A stretch of DNA of 64,000 nucleotides, taken from Collinsella aerofaciens. GTDB lineage: Bacteria > Actinomycetota > Coriobacteriia > Coriobacteriales > Coriobacteriaceae. The notes below the pieces were generated by a model that ran no database searches, had not been told where the DNA came from, and was given only the letters and a program-made list of their open reading frames with translations. The position numbers were made by a program, and so were the translations under genes. The stretch lies in assembly GCF_028206995.1 (NCBI RefSeq), contig NZ_JAQLFL010000006.1, forward strand, positions 40,093 through 104,092, written 5' to 3'. Positions 16,826-25,767 of this stretch are shown one piece after another (positions within the stretch are counted from its first letter, which is position 1; every line of letters starts with the position of its first letter).

Positions 16826-18004
16826 TTACTTGCCGTTGACGATGCGCTCGACGTCGGAAGCGATCATGAACTCCTCGTCCGTGGGGATGACGAAAATCTT
16901 GACCTTGGAATCCTTGGCAGACAGGCACCAAGCGCCATCGCCACGCAGGGCGTTACGGGCATGGTCCATCTTGACGCCCATAAAGGCCAGACGGTCGGCA
17001 ACGCCGGCGCGAACGGCCGGAGCGTGCTCACCGATGCCGGCGGTGAAGACCAGCGTGTCCATGCCACACATGGAAGTGGCCATCTCGGCAGCCTTGGCGG
17101 CAATCTTGTAGACGAACATGTCGAAGGCGAGCTGAGCCTCGGGGTCGCCAGCGGCGGCAAGCTCCTCGACGTTGCGGCAGTCGTTGGTCTTGCCACCGGT
17201 CACAGCCAAAAGGCCGGACTTCTTGTTCATCATCTCGTCGACCTCGTCGAAGGTGTAGCCGCCCTCGCGCTGCAGGTAGCACACGGTAGCCGGGTCGATG
17301 GAGCCGCAGCGGGTGCCCATCATGACGCCGTCGAGCGGGGTGAGGCCCATGGTGGTGTCCATGCACTTGCCGTCCTCGATGGCGCACAGGGAAGCGCCGG
17401 AGCCGATATGGCACACGACGACTTTGCGGGCCTCGCCGTCGGTCATCTCGGCGACCTTCTTGGAGATGTAACGGTAGCTGGTGCCATGAGCGCCATACTT
17501 ACGGATGTGCAGCTTGTCGCAAACGTCCTTGGGCAGGGCGTAGGTCTTGGCGACCTCGGGCATGTTGAAGTGGAAAGCGGTGTCGTAGACCGTAACGTTG
17601 GGCAGGTCGGGATACTGCTCCAGGCAGTACTCGATAACGTTGGCCTCGGGGTTGTTGTGCAGCGGCGCCAGCGGGGCGACCTCGCGAATCTTGGCGAGAA
17701 CGTCCTCGTCGACAAGGGAGGAATCGCCAAAGTACCAGCCGCCCTGAACGATACGGTGGCCAATGCCCTCAATCTTGACGCCGTTGGCCTCGAGATCCTT
17801 CAGGACGGCCTCGATGGCGACCTTGTGGTCGGGGAACTCGATGTTCTCGGTCACCTTCTTGGAACCGTTGGCAGCATGGGTGAAGGTACCGCCGGTAAAG
17901 CAGACGCGCTCGCAGGAGCCCTTTGCGGACACCTTGTGGGACTTGGTATCGATGACCTGATACTTAAGGGTCGAAGATCCTGCGTTGACGACCAGAACGT
18001 TCAT
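16826..18004 (-). CDS. ackA: Acetate kinase homologue with altered active-site residues
   Basis: Also 392 residues and co-linear with its neighbour, but diverged. The Arg and Glu motifs (GHRIVQGG, GTRCGSIDPA, TAGIGEH, IPTDEE) are kept. Two normally invariant positions differ: HGTSHR is HGTSYR (Tyr177 for His) and HLGNG is HIGSG (Ser202 for Asn). The matching residues in the Methanosarcina thermophila enzyme are, to my knowledge, His184 and Asn211, both important. The protein may be a slower acetate kinase, act on another acyl phosphate such as propionyl or butyryl phosphate, or be regulatory. AGGGAG precedes the ATG. Confidence 0.88.
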   Translation of the reverse strand: MNVLVVNAGSSTLKYQVIDTKSHKVSAKGSCERVCFTGGTFTHAANGSKKVTENIEFPDHKVAIEAVLKDLEANGVKIEGIGHRIVQGGWYFGDSSLVDEDVLAKIREVAPLAPLHNNPEANVIEYCLEQYPDLPNVTVYDTAFHFNMPEVAKTYALPKDVCDKLHIRKYGAHGTSYRYISKKVAEMTDGEARKVVVCHIGSGASLCAIEDGKCMDTTMGLTPLDGVMMGTRCGSIDPATVCYLQREGGYTFDEVDEMMNKKSGLLAVTGGKTNDCRNVEELAAAGDPEAQLAFDMFVYKIAAKAAEMATSMCGMDTLVFTAGIGEHAPAVRAGVADRLAFMGVKMDHARNALRGDGAWCLSAKDSKVKIFVIPTDEEFMIASDVERIVNGK

Positions 18005-18058
18005 GTGTCTCCCTACTAACAGGCGGTGTGGCGCCGCCAGGTTACATACGCTTCAATA

Positions 18059-18092
18059 ATAAACCCAAACGCCCTCGCGCTCGGGTTTATTG
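18059..18092 (-). terminator. Terminator after the HIT gene
   Basis: AATAAACCC (18059-18067) pairs with GGGTTTATT (18084-18092), with a further inner GC stem. On the minus strand the end is T-rich. Confidence 0.65.
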
Positions 18093-18151
18093 CGTTGATA
18101 TATAAGTTATCGGTGCTTGAGCTTCCGTTTCATTGCAAGGAAAAAGCGCCC

Positions 18152-18487
18152 TCAGATGAGGTTCTCGCCCAGGTTTTTGCCGCCGAGGACGTGCATGTGG
18201 AAGTGCATGACGGTCTGGCCGGCATTGACGCCCTTGTTGGAGATGACGCGGAAACCGTCCTCCAGGCCCTTGGCCTTAGCGACCTCCTGGATGGCGTGGG
18301 CCATGGCGCCCATGGTCTCGGCAGGCACGTTGTCGGCGATGTCGCTGTAGTGCTTCTTGGGGATTACGAGCGTGTGGACCGGCGCCTGGGGGTTGAGGTC
18401 GTCGAAGGCGATGACCTGATCGTCCTCATAGACAACGGTCGAAGGGATCTCGTGGTTGGCAATTTTGCAGAAGATGCAATCGCACAT
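18152..18487 (-). CDS. HIT family (histidine triad) hydrolase
   Basis: A 111-residue Hint-like nucleotide hydrolase or transferase acting on AMP-linked compounds. The histidine triad is HFHMHVLGG near the C-terminus. The N-terminal CDCIFCKIANHEIPS supplies the usual zinc-binding cysteines. The start has AAAGGAA upstream; an earlier in-frame ATG does not. It is the last gene after xseA and xseB on the same strand. Confidence 0.93.
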   Translation of the reverse strand: MCDCIFCKIANHEIPSTVVYEDDQVIAFDDLNPQAPVHTLVIPKKHYSDIADNVPAETMGAMAHAIQEVAKAKGLEDGFRVISNKGVNAGQTVMHFHMHVLGGKNLGENLI

Positions 18488-18536
18488 GGTTGGTTCCTTT
18501 CTCACAGACCAAGGCAATTATATTTGGTCGGGATGG

Positions 18537-18803
18537 TTAGAACGAGAGGTTGTCGTCCGTGTTGGCGGCTTCGCCGTCGGCGAGCACGTCGTTGCCGTCA
18601 ACGTCCTTAAGAAGCACCGAGACCTTCTGCTCGGCATCGGACAGGCGGGTGCGCAGGCTCTTGAGGAGCTCGACGCCGCGGGTATAGCTCTCGAGCGATT
18701 CCTCGAGCTCCATATCGCCCGACTCCAAGCTGCGAATGATGAGCTCCAACTCCTGCGAAGCCTGCTTGTACGTAAGCTGCTCGACCGGGGTCTTCTCTGC
18801 CAT
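18537..18803 (-). CDS. xseB: Exodeoxyribonuclease VII small subunit
   Basis: 88-residue partner of XseA, forming the multi-subunit single-strand-specific exonuclease VII. The family region LTYKQASQELELIIRSLE followed by GDMELEESLESYTRGVELL is clear. GGAAAGGAAAC precedes the ATG. It lies 42 bases downstream of xseA, so they are most likely one operon. Confidence 0.95.
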   Translation of the reverse strand: MAEKTPVEQLTYKQASQELELIIRSLESGDMELEESLESYTRGVELLKSLRTRLSDAEQKVSVLLKDVDGNDVLADGEAANTDDNLSF

Positions 18804-18845
18804 AGCTGTTTCCTTTCCCAAAGGTTTATCACTGTAAAACGCGGT

Positions 18846-20297
18846 CTATTCGACCGTATTGACCGTTGCTGCCACGTTGCCGTCTGCCATGCGCACGCGA
18901 ATGGCGTCGCCCGGCTTAAAGGTCTTGGCACTTGTAGCCACGCCGTCAACGCTGTACGCGATGGAATAGCCGCGGGCAAGCACCTTGAGCGGCGACAGGG
19001 CATCGAGCGAAGCCGCTGCACGGCCCAGGTCGGACGCTGGCTTGCTGAGCATCGTGCGCCCCTGATGCTCCAGGCGGGAGCTTGCGAGCGTGAGCGCATG
19101 GCGCTTGCCATCGAGTCCTGAGGTGCTTGCGATCAAGCGCTCGGGTAGACGCTCAAAGTTGGAGCGGAATGCCCCAACCGAACGCGTTATGGCGCCGGAC
19201 AAACGATCGGCCGTCAGGGCAAGCTCAGACTCGCGACGCTCAACCATAAACGTTGGGTCGTTGAGGCACGGGCGGCACGCAGCCGCATCGAGCGCATCGC
19301 CCAAGCGAGCCGTATAGGTATCCCAGGCACGGCGACCGCGCTGATCGAGCATCTCCAGGTCGACCTGGGCCGACCCAATCATCGATGCCATCGCGGCACC
19401 CAGACGCTGATAGCGCGCCTCGAGCACATCGGCCAACTCCGTCATAGCCGGCGCCACCGATTCGGCCGCCGCCGTAGGCGTGGAGGCGCGACGGTCGCTC
19501 ACCATGTCGCAAATCGAGGTATCGGGCTCATGGCCAATGCCGGTCACCACGGGCACGGGGCAAGCCGCCACCGCGCGGGCAAGCTCCTCGTCATTAAAGG
19601 TCATGAGGTCCTCAAAGGAGCCGCCGCCGCGCACCAGCAAGATGCAATCGGGCGCCGGCGTAATGGCAGCGGCGCGGCGCAGGCCTTCAATGAGCTCTGA
19701 CGGCGCACCCTCGCCTTGAACTTTAGCCCCCACGCAAACAAGCTCGACAAGCGGGTTGCGACGGCGCAGCGTGCGCTTGACGTCATCGATTACGGCACCC
19801 GAAAGCGAGGTGACGACCGCCACGCGCGAGCAGAACACCGGTATGCGGCGCTTGCGCGCTTCGTCCATCAGACCCTCACGGCGTAGCTTTTCGGCCAGTT
19901 GCGCCACTTGTTGACGCAGCAGACCCTCCCCCGCCAGCGAAAACGAGCGAGCGACAAAGCTCATACGACCCGTGGGCTTATAGAGGTTGAAGCTGCCCTT
20001 AAAGCTCACCTGCATGCCGTCACGCAGATCGAAGGTACGCTTGAGATAGGCGCCCTTCCAGATGATGCAGTCGACGGCGGCCGAGTCGTCTTTAATCTGG
20101 AAGTAGCAGTGGCCGCTTCGGGCGTTGGGACCACGGAAACCCGTGACCTCGCCCAGGACACTCAGCTGCGGAATGGCATCGAGCGCACCGGCGGCGATTT
20201 CTACCGCCTGGCTCACGCTGAGCTCCTTGCGCTCCCGCTCGTCCGAACCGTCAAACTCGGCGGAAACGGTATTGCCGGTCAGATTCCAGCCTGCCAC
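18846..20297 (-). CDS. xseA: Exodeoxyribonuclease VII large subunit
   Basis: Catalytic subunit of exonuclease VII, 483 residues. An N-terminal OB-fold (SVLGEVTGFRG, RSGHCYFQIKDD) binds single-stranded DNA. The nuclease core shows VVTSLSGAVIDDVKRTL, LLVRGGGSFEDLMTFNDE, VVTGIGHEPDTSICDMVSD and RASTPTAAAE. A GTG start is chosen because AAAGGAGG sits 4 nt upstream; frames extending further upstream add only unrelated residues. Confidence 0.95.
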   Translation of the reverse strand: MAGWNLTGNTVSAEFDGSDERERKELSVSQAVEIAAGALDAIPQLSVLGEVTGFRGPNARSGHCYFQIKDDSAAVDCIIWKGAYLKRTFDLRDGMQVSFKGSFNLYKPTGRMSFVARSFSLAGEGLLRQQVAQLAEKLRREGLMDEARKRRIPVFCSRVAVVTSLSGAVIDDVKRTLRRRNPLVELVCVGAKVQGEGAPSELIEGLRRAAAITPAPDCILLVRGGGSFEDLMTFNDEELARAVAACPVPVVTGIGHEPDTSICDMVSDRRASTPTAAAESVAPAMTELADVLEARYQRLGAAMASMIGSAQVDLEMLDQRGRRAWDTYTARLGDALDAAACRPCLNDPTFMVERRESELALTADRLSGAITRSVGAFRSNFERLPERLIASTSGLDGKRHALTLASSRLEHQGRTMLSKPASDLGRAAASLDALSPLKVLARGYSIAYSVDGVATSAKTFKPGDAIRVRMADGNVAATVNTVE

Positions 20298-20366
20298 GCA
20301 GCCTCCTTTCGTCATCGTGCACAAGGGCTTCGGCCCTGCGCAAATTTAAGTCCAACACATAGTACA

Positions 20367-20396
20367 GCGCCGCGGGGACACGAATCCCCGCGGCGC
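20367..20396. terminator. 12-bp GC hairpin between the zinc protease gene and xseA
   Basis: GCGCCGCGGGGA (20367-20378) pairs with TCCCCGCGGCGC (20385-20396). There is no T run, so it may be a weak terminator after the protease gene. Confidence 0.5.
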
Positions 20397-20412
20397 CCAG
20401 CGACCCAATTTG

Positions 20413-21117
20413 TTATCGGTTGGAGTTTCTGTTGTAGCGAGCCATAAGATAGAGCAGCTGAATAATCGAGGTGAGCGCAGCGGCAACATAGGTAAGCGCG
20501 GCAGCCGTCAGTACCTTCTTGGCACCGTTGACCTGCTTGGAACTCATACCCGACTGCTCGATGTACGCCACGGCGCGTCGGCTGGCGTCAATCTCGACAG
20601 GCAGCGTAACGAGTTGGAACAGTACACTAAACGAGAAGAAGATCAACGCGAGGGATGTGAGCCCGGCAATGTTCATAAACAGGCCCAAGAGCAACACGAT
20701 GGTCCAGGTGTTCTGGGTAAAGTTGACGACCGGCACGAGGGCGGTACGTACTTTCATCATGGCATAGCCGCTTTGACGCTGGGCGGCATGGCCCGCCTCG
20801 TGGCAGGCGACGGCAACACTTGCGACCGAACCGCCCGAACGGTTGGCATCCGACAGATACAGGTTGTTATCCTGCGGGTTGTAATGGTCGGTGAGCTCAC
20901 CGGCGACACCCTTGATACCCACGGCATTGCAACCGTTGGCGTCAAGCATGCGGCGAGCAACCGTGGCGCCCGTGTCGCCGTCCGAGCGAACCTTGGACCA
21001 GGTCTTGTACGTCGAATTGATATAGCTCTGCGCAGCAAGGCCAAGCACTGTACAAACAAGAACAACCAGCAGGTACAGCGGGTCGATGCCAAAGCCGTAA
21101 CCATAGTAATAAGGCAT
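20413..21117 (-). CDS. Zinc membrane metallopeptidase (YugP-like)
   Basis: 234-residue membrane protease of the neutral zinc metallopeptidase family (Pfam Zn_peptidase_2). An N-terminal membrane segment (LYLLVVLVCTVLGLAAQS) precedes the zinc motif HEAGH at His106-His110. ELTDHYNPQDNNLYLS is another family hallmark. Several further hydrophobic segments follow (roughly 125-180 and 205-225). The biological substrate is unknown. It lies between xseA and rnd on the same strand, without overlap. Confidence 0.9.
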   Translation of the reverse strand: MPYYYGYGFGIDPLYLLVVLVCTVLGLAAQSYINSTYKTWSKVRSDGDTGATVARRMLDANGCNAVGIKGVAGELTDHYNPQDNNLYLSDANRSGGSVASVAVACHEAGHAAQRQSGYAMMKVRTALVPVVNFTQNTWTIVLLLGLFMNIAGLTSLALIFFSFSVLFQLVTLPVEIDASRRAVAYIEQSGMSSKQVNGAKKVLTAAALTYVAAALTSIIQLLYLMARYNRNSNR

Positions 21118-21181
21118 GCGAATTCCTCCGAATCGAATTACACGTTGGAGGCATTCTACCCACTCAACCGGCTAGGCTTCC

Positions 21182-22315
21182 CTACAGGAGCTCGATTTTG
21201 CCGTCCTTCACCGTCAACCCCATATTGCCCGAGAGCAAATCGTCCAGGCGTGAGCCCACGAGCTCGAAGCGCCAGCCTTCGCGCAGGGGGCTCTGCTCGG
21301 GGTGCTCAATATAGTCGGCCAGGTCATCGCGCGAGGCAATGACCGAGGTCGCCACGCCCGAGCGCTCGGCAACTAGGCGAATGAGCGCATACATCAGGTC
21401 CGTCACGCTCTCCAACTCCGGAGAGATCTGACGATGCCCGCGCACCATGAGCGGCAGGCGATCGTGCGGGCAGCTCGCGCCGCGCTTGATGGCCATGAGC
21501 GCGCCGTCCACGTCGCGCTCCCCCAACTGATCGGTACCGCGAATGCTACGGAACTCCTCAACGCGCACGGGATTGCGCTTAACGAGCGCAAGCAGCGTGT
21601 CGTCGGACATGACCCACTTGCGCGGGATGTTACGGCGCTCGGCGCGATCCTCGCGCCAGGCGGCGAGCTCGCGCGCGATGCCCAACTGGTGACGGCTGCA
21701 CGAATTGATGCGCTTGACCTTACGGAACGCCTCGTGGCGATCGGCACGGTAGTGCGACTCATCGACCAGAGGACGCAACTCGTCGAACACCCAGTCCACG
21801 CGGCCCAGCTCGCGCAGGCGGCTCATCATCTCGGTATAGGCGACGATCAGGTATTTGACGTCATCGATCGCGTACTCAATCTGCTTATCGGTCAGCGGGC
21901 GACGCGACCAGTCGGTCAGCGACTCGGTCTTGGGCAGCGAGACGCCGCAAAACGTCTGCACGAGCGCGCCGTAGGAAATCTGCTGGCGCTCGCCCAAAAA
22001 AGCGGCGGCGACCTGCGTATCGAAAATCGGTCGTGGCAGCACGCCCACGGTATGGAGCATGACCTCCATATCCTGCGAGCAGGCGTGGAAGACCTTGGTC
22101 ACGCTCTCGTCGGCCATAAGCTCGGCCAGCGGCGAGAGGTCGTCGATTACCAGGGGATCGACCGCGACGCTCTCGGCAGGGGTGGCAATCTGAACCAAGC
22201 ACAGACGCGGATGGAACGTGCGCTCGCGCAAAAACTCGGTATCGACGGCAATCGCGTCGAACTTACGGGCGCGCTGGCAAAAGTCGAGTAGAGCCTGATG
22301 TGTGGAAATGTACAT
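21182..22315 (-). CDS. rnd: Ribonuclease D
   Basis: 3'-5' exoribonuclease of the DEDD group that trims tRNA and other small RNA ends. DEDD-type motifs are seen as FDAIAVDTEFLRERTF, KVFHACSQDMEVM and the YAIDDVKYLI region. An HRDC-type helical region follows (RELAAWREDRAERRNIPRKW). The 377-residue length is usual. The start MYISTHQALLDF is chosen for family fit; the SD is weak and an earlier ATG remains possible. Divergent from the lipid kinase gene. Confidence 0.92.
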   Translation of the reverse strand: MYISTHQALLDFCQRARKFDAIAVDTEFLRERTFHPRLCLVQIATPAESVAVDPLVIDDLSPLAELMADESVTKVFHACSQDMEVMLHTVGVLPRPIFDTQVAAAFLGERQQISYGALVQTFCGVSLPKTESLTDWSRRPLTDKQIEYAIDDVKYLIVAYTEMMSRLRELGRVDWVFDELRPLVDESHYRADRHEAFRKVKRINSCSRHQLGIARELAAWREDRAERRNIPRKWVMSDDTLLALVKRNPVRVEEFRSIRGTDQLGERDVDGALMAIKRGASCPHDRLPLMVRGHRQISPELESVTDLMYALIRLVAERSGVATSVIASRDDLADYIEHPEQSPLREGWRFELVGSRLDDLLSGNMGLTVKDGKIELL

Positions 22316-22413
22316 ATCAACCCATCGAATAAGGTTAGGCCCGAAAAACACGGGTAGGATATCGGCATTGCCTTACAACTATACTCGGTTAGTCACAGAA
22401 CGGAAACGTAAGT

Positions 22414-23331
22414 ATGCGCTGCCTTATCATCCACAACCCGGCATCGGGCCCCAGCTCAGATGAAATCTACGCATTTACGCACGCCCTCGCGCAGGGCGGC
22501 GACGAGGTCGTGATGCGCTTTATCGGCGATGGCATGGAGCCCGAGGACGCCGTGGCAGACGTGCGCGAATTCGATCGCGTGGTGGTCTCGGGCGGCGACG
22601 GCACCGTCTCCAACGTGCTCGACCAGATGCGCGGATGCGGTGTCCCCACGCTCGTCTTCCCCTCCGGTACGGCCTGCCTGTTCTTCAACAACATCGGTAA
22701 TGCCCCCGAGGCGGCGGCGCTTGCCAAGGCTTGCCGCGCCGGTCGCACGGTCAAAGTGGACATGGGCGAGCTCTTTTGGCTCGACGAGAACGGCAACGAG
22801 AAGCGCCACGGCTTCATCATCATCGCCGGCTCGGGCTTCGACGCCGAGATCATGATGAAGGCCGCCCCCACCAAAAACGACATCGGCGAGATCGCCTACT
22901 TCCTCTCCGCGCTCGCCACGCCCAATCCCACGGTGGCGCACTTTACGATTGAGCATGACGGCATTGTCGAGGAGCTCGACGGCATCTGCTGCATGGCCGG
23001 CAACACCTCGGTCATCCAAAACGACATCAACCTGTTCCCCGACTGCCGTATGAACGATGGCATGGTCGACATTGCGGTCATCGAACCCGTAAAAACTGTG
23101 CAGCTTCTACCGACTGTGATCACCGCCGCACTCGACCCCGCCGGCAAGGTACTCGGCCGCCCGCAGTTCAAGATCATCCAGACCAAGGAAGCCAAGATCA
23201 CCTGCACCCCGTCGCTGGGCATGCAGTTCGATGGCGAGATTATCTCCAGCAATTCGGGCGTCTTTGGAGCCCGCGCGCTTCCGCAATGCCTCGACCTCAT
23301 CGTCGACGAATTCTCCCCGCTCGGAAAATAG
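22414..23331 (+). CDS. Diacylglycerol/lipid kinase family protein
   Basis: A 305-residue YegS/BmrU-like lipid kinase. The N-terminal LIIHNPASGP and the nucleotide-binding VVSGGDGTVSNVL are diagnostic, and TLVFPSGTACLFFNN corresponds to the GTxND-type region. Such enzymes phosphorylate diacylglycerol or a related lipid at the inner membrane surface. The stop is 9 bases before the start of a 30-residue membrane peptide with a strong SD, so they are probably co-transcribed. Confidence 0.9.
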   Translation: MRCLIIHNPASGPSSDEIYAFTHALAQGGDEVVMRFIGDGMEPEDAVADVREFDRVVVSGGDGTVSNVLDQMRGCGVPTLVFPSGTACLFFNNIGNAPEAAALAKACRAGRTVKVDMGELFWLDENGNEKRHGFIIIAGSGFDAEIMMKAAPTKNDIGEIAYFLSALATPNPTVAHFTIEHDGIVEELDGICCMAGNTSVIQNDINLFPDCRMNDGMVDIAVIEPVKTVQLLPTVITAALDPAGKVLGRPQFKIIQTKEAKITCTPSLGMQFDGEIISSNSGVFGARALPQCLDLIVDEFSPLGK

Positions 23332-23340
23332 GAGGACCCT

Positions 23341-23433
23341 ATGAACGACAATCCCCTGCTCGGCTTTATCATCATCGTTTTGGCCATGCTCGTCGGCTAT
23401 GCGATCAACGTGATCCACCGCCGGAAGAAGTAA
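23341..23433 (+). CDS. Small single-pass membrane protein, 30 residues
   Basis: The frame begins MNDNPLLGFIIIVLAMLVGY and ends HRRKK: a short polar N-terminus, one hydrophobic helix and a positive C-terminal end. A perfect AGGAGG stands 5 nt before the ATG, stronger than most SDs in this window, which is the main reason to call it real. It directly follows the lipid kinase gene and precedes a terminator at 23470, so a role modulating that enzyme or the membrane is a guess. Confidence 0.7.
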   Translation: MNDNPLLGFIIIVLAMLVGYAINVIHRRKK

Positions 23434-23469
23434 TTCCACATTGGTATGATATTCATCCAATTATCGTCT

Positions 23470-23509
23470 CCCCTGCTGTTTATGCATTTGCCAAACAGCG
23501 GGGGATTTT
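23470..23509 (+). terminator. Intrinsic terminator after the lipid kinase operon
   Basis: CCCCTGCTGTTT (23470-23481) pairs with AAACAGCGGGGG (23493-23504), followed by ATTTTC. The rest of 23434-23739 is AT-rich and gene-free, with a possible -10 (TACAAT, 23589-23594). Confidence 0.75.
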
Positions 23510-23696
23510 CATTTCAGGCATTCCCAGCTACTTTATTCGGCTACAGTAATTACAGGGCGTCTTTATTAAAGTAAAGCTACAAACTGAGTACAATTAACCG
23601 CTCGTCGCATATTTCATCACGCTTATCGAGTAAGTGTCTTTCATAGATGAATATTGTTTCCAGTTCGTTACGCTAATGGGGTGTCTTTATTGGCTG

Positions 23697-23720
23697 AAGC
23701 CCTCTGGCGACAGAGGGCTT
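23697..23720 (+). promoter_or_regulatory. Leader hairpin upstream of the C69 dipeptidase
   Basis: AAGCCCTCT pairs with AGAGGGCTT around six bases, ending 19 nt before the start codon. It may affect mRNA stability or initiation. There is no T run. Confidence 0.4.
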
Positions 23721-23739
23721 TCGCACGCTGGGAAGGAAA

Positions 23740-25689
23740 ATGAGGAAAACTCACCCCGTCAACGCGCTCAAAAAGCTTGGCATAGGCCTCGCCTTTGGAG
23801 CTGCAACCATCATGTCCATGCCGACATCTGCGCTCGCCTGCACGCAGATGTACATGGGCAAAAACTATACGGCCGACGGCAATACGTACTACGGCCGCGC
23901 CGAGGACTTTGACAAGCGCTATCTTAAGCACTACGGCATCGAACCTGCCCACGAACCTGGCTTTAAGTACAGCTCGATTGAATCTGCTTTTGAATACACT
24001 TCGAACAAGCCTACCTATCGTTACAGCTATGTACGCGACCACCCCTCCAACTGGATGGGTCGCACCGACGCCTATTCCGAGGCCGGAATCAACGAGAAGG
24101 GCGTCTCCTGCTCTGCCACGCTAAGCACTTCCTATAACGAGGAGGCCGATGCAGCAGACCACATCGATGAGAAAGTGGGTCTGGGCGAGTACAGTTACGG
24201 CAGCATCATCCTGGGCGAGAGCGCCACGGCCCGCGAGGGCGTCGAGCTTCTCGGCAGACTGATCGATGATCAAGGCGTCTGCACCAACGACCAGATCATC
24301 ATCGCCGACAACAACGAGACCTGGCTGTTCGCCACACTTTCCGCCCATCAGTGGATCGCCATGAAGCTCGCTGACGACGTCGCGTCGCTCAACCCTAATA
24401 TCGGGAGCCTCAACTACGATGTCGACCTTGATGACCCCGAGAACTGCCTACACTCCGAGGGCATCGAGTCCATGCCCGTGGAGAAGGGCTTCGCCAAATA
24501 CTCCGCTGACGGCAAATTCGATGTCGCCCAAACGTATGGCGAAAGCCTCGCCGATTCCGGCGTAAACCAGTGGTCCCGCTATGTGCAAGGCCGCGATTAT
24601 TTTGGTAGTCAGCTGACCGAAGGCACAGATTACGACATTATCACAGTAAAGAAGGATGGAAAACCTGACCAAAAGGGAGCCATGGTCAGCGAAATCCAGC
24701 CCCTGTTCTTCAGGCCTGGCAAGTCTGGCTGGAGCACCTTTGAGCTGATTCGTGCCTTTGGCAACCGCGGCGAGAACGTCCCTGGCCTCAACGCGAACAC
24801 TGATGGTGTTTATTGCATCGGCAGCGAGCGCAACACCGAGATCAACCTCTTCCAGATTCGTCGCGGGTATGACCCCGAAGTCGCTACCATCCAGTGGGAA
24901 ATGCTCTCCCGCGCCGCGTACTCCGTCGCCATCCCGTTGTACTCCGCTCTGATAACTGAGGTCAGCCCGTACTTCAGCGATCAGACCGTCTCCTTCGATC
25001 ACTGCAAACAGACTGACGTCGTGTACAACGAGGAGCCCGAGAACTCAATCAACTACGTCCTCATGGACATCAGCTCGCTCTGCTTTGAGAACCCTGACAC
25101 CCTTGGTATCAGCGTCCGTGCCTACCTCGATGCGCTCCAGAACGAGCTCATCGAGCAGAACAAGGAAGTTGACGCCGCCATGCTAGCCGAGACGACCACC
25201 GAGGGCCGCACTGCCCTGGCCAACAAGGCCGGCAAGGCTGCTACCGAGAACACCTACGTCAAGTGCAAGGCCTTGCTCCAGGAGATGCGCGCCTATCTGA
25301 AGGCTGAGAACTTCGACCAGCCCTTCACCCCGAGCGACCTGAACACCGAGACCAACGGCCTCAAGGTGTCCATCACCTACGCCAAGGACGCTCTTGCCAC
25401 CGACCCGGTAACCCCGGATCAGCCTGGCACTCCCGAGCAGCCTGGTACTCCTGAGCAGCCCGGTACCCCCGAGCAGCCCGCTAAGCCCGAGCAGCCCACC
25501 ACCAAGCCCGAGAAGCCTGGCAAGTCGGACACCACGACCACGGTAACCACCAACAAGGCGAACACCAAGGGCGGCCTGCCCACCACCGGTGATCGTTTTG
25601 ATGGCCGCGTGGTGGCTGCATTCGCCATCGCTGGCGTTGCCGTCATCTCCGCGGGCGGTTACTTCCTCTACCGTCGCAATAAGGAGTAA
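23740..25689 (+). CDS. Cell-wall-anchored C69 family dipeptidase
   Basis: A 649-residue secreted Ntn-hydrolase of the PepD/U34 type. Residues 1-33 are a signal peptide ending ALA, directly followed by Cys34 (CTQMYMGKNYTADG), so removal of the signal would itself expose the N-terminal nucleophile. YYGRAEDFDKRY, SATLSTSYNEEADAADH and IIADNNETWLFATLS are family regions. The C-terminus has TPEQPG repeats (about 565-595), then LPTTG at 613-617, a hydrophobic helix and RRNKE: a sortase signal. It should be displayed on the cell wall and release dipeptides for uptake. Confidence 0.93.
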   Translation: MRKTHPVNALKKLGIGLAFGAATIMSMPTSALACTQMYMGKNYTADGNTYYGRAEDFDKRYLKHYGIEPAHEPGFKYSSIESAFEYTSNKPTYRYSYVRDHPSNWMGRTDAYSEAGINEKGVSCSATLSTSYNEEADAADHIDEKVGLGEYSYGSIILGESATAREGVELLGRLIDDQGVCTNDQIIIADNNETWLFATLSAHQWIAMKLADDVASLNPNIGSLNYDVDLDDPENCLHSEGIESMPVEKGFAKYSADGKFDVAQTYGESLADSGVNQWSRYVQGRDYFGSQLTEGTDYDIITVKKDGKPDQKGAMVSEIQPLFFRPGKSGWSTFELIRAFGNRGENVPGLNANTDGVYCIGSERNTEINLFQIRRGYDPEVATIQWEMLSRAAYSVAIPLYSALITEVSPYFSDQTVSFDHCKQTDVVYNEEPENSINYVLMDISSLCFENPDTLGISVRAYLDALQNELIEQNKEVDAAMLAETTTEGRTALANKAGKAATENTYVKCKALLQEMRAYLKAENFDQPFTPSDLNTETNGLKVSITYAKDALATDPVTPDQPGTPEQPGTPEQPGTPEQPAKPEQPTTKPEKPGKSDTTTTVTTNKANTKGGLPTTGDRFDGRVVAAFAIAGVAVISAGGYFLYRRNKE

Positions 25690-25700
25690 CGTCCTAGCTG

Positions 25701-25734
25701 AGCGGGCAAGGCAGCAATGGCAGCCTCGCCCGCT
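25701..25734 (+). terminator. Hairpin after the C69 dipeptidase
   Basis: AGCGGGC and GCCCGCT arms, extended by AGG/CCT with one mismatch, close a 12-nt loop. A second CCCGCC/GGCGGG stem follows within 25 bases. Likely the 3' end of the dipeptidase transcript. Confidence 0.5.
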
Positions 25735-25767
25735 TAACCCGCCTTTTGACCGGCGGGAAACCCGCAT

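Noticed and set aside
25501..25690. TPEQPG repeats at the end of the dipeptidase as a CRISPR-like or tandem DNA repeat
   Set aside because: The repeat is in-frame protein linker sequence of 12-15 bp units without spacers; no CRISPR array was found in the window.
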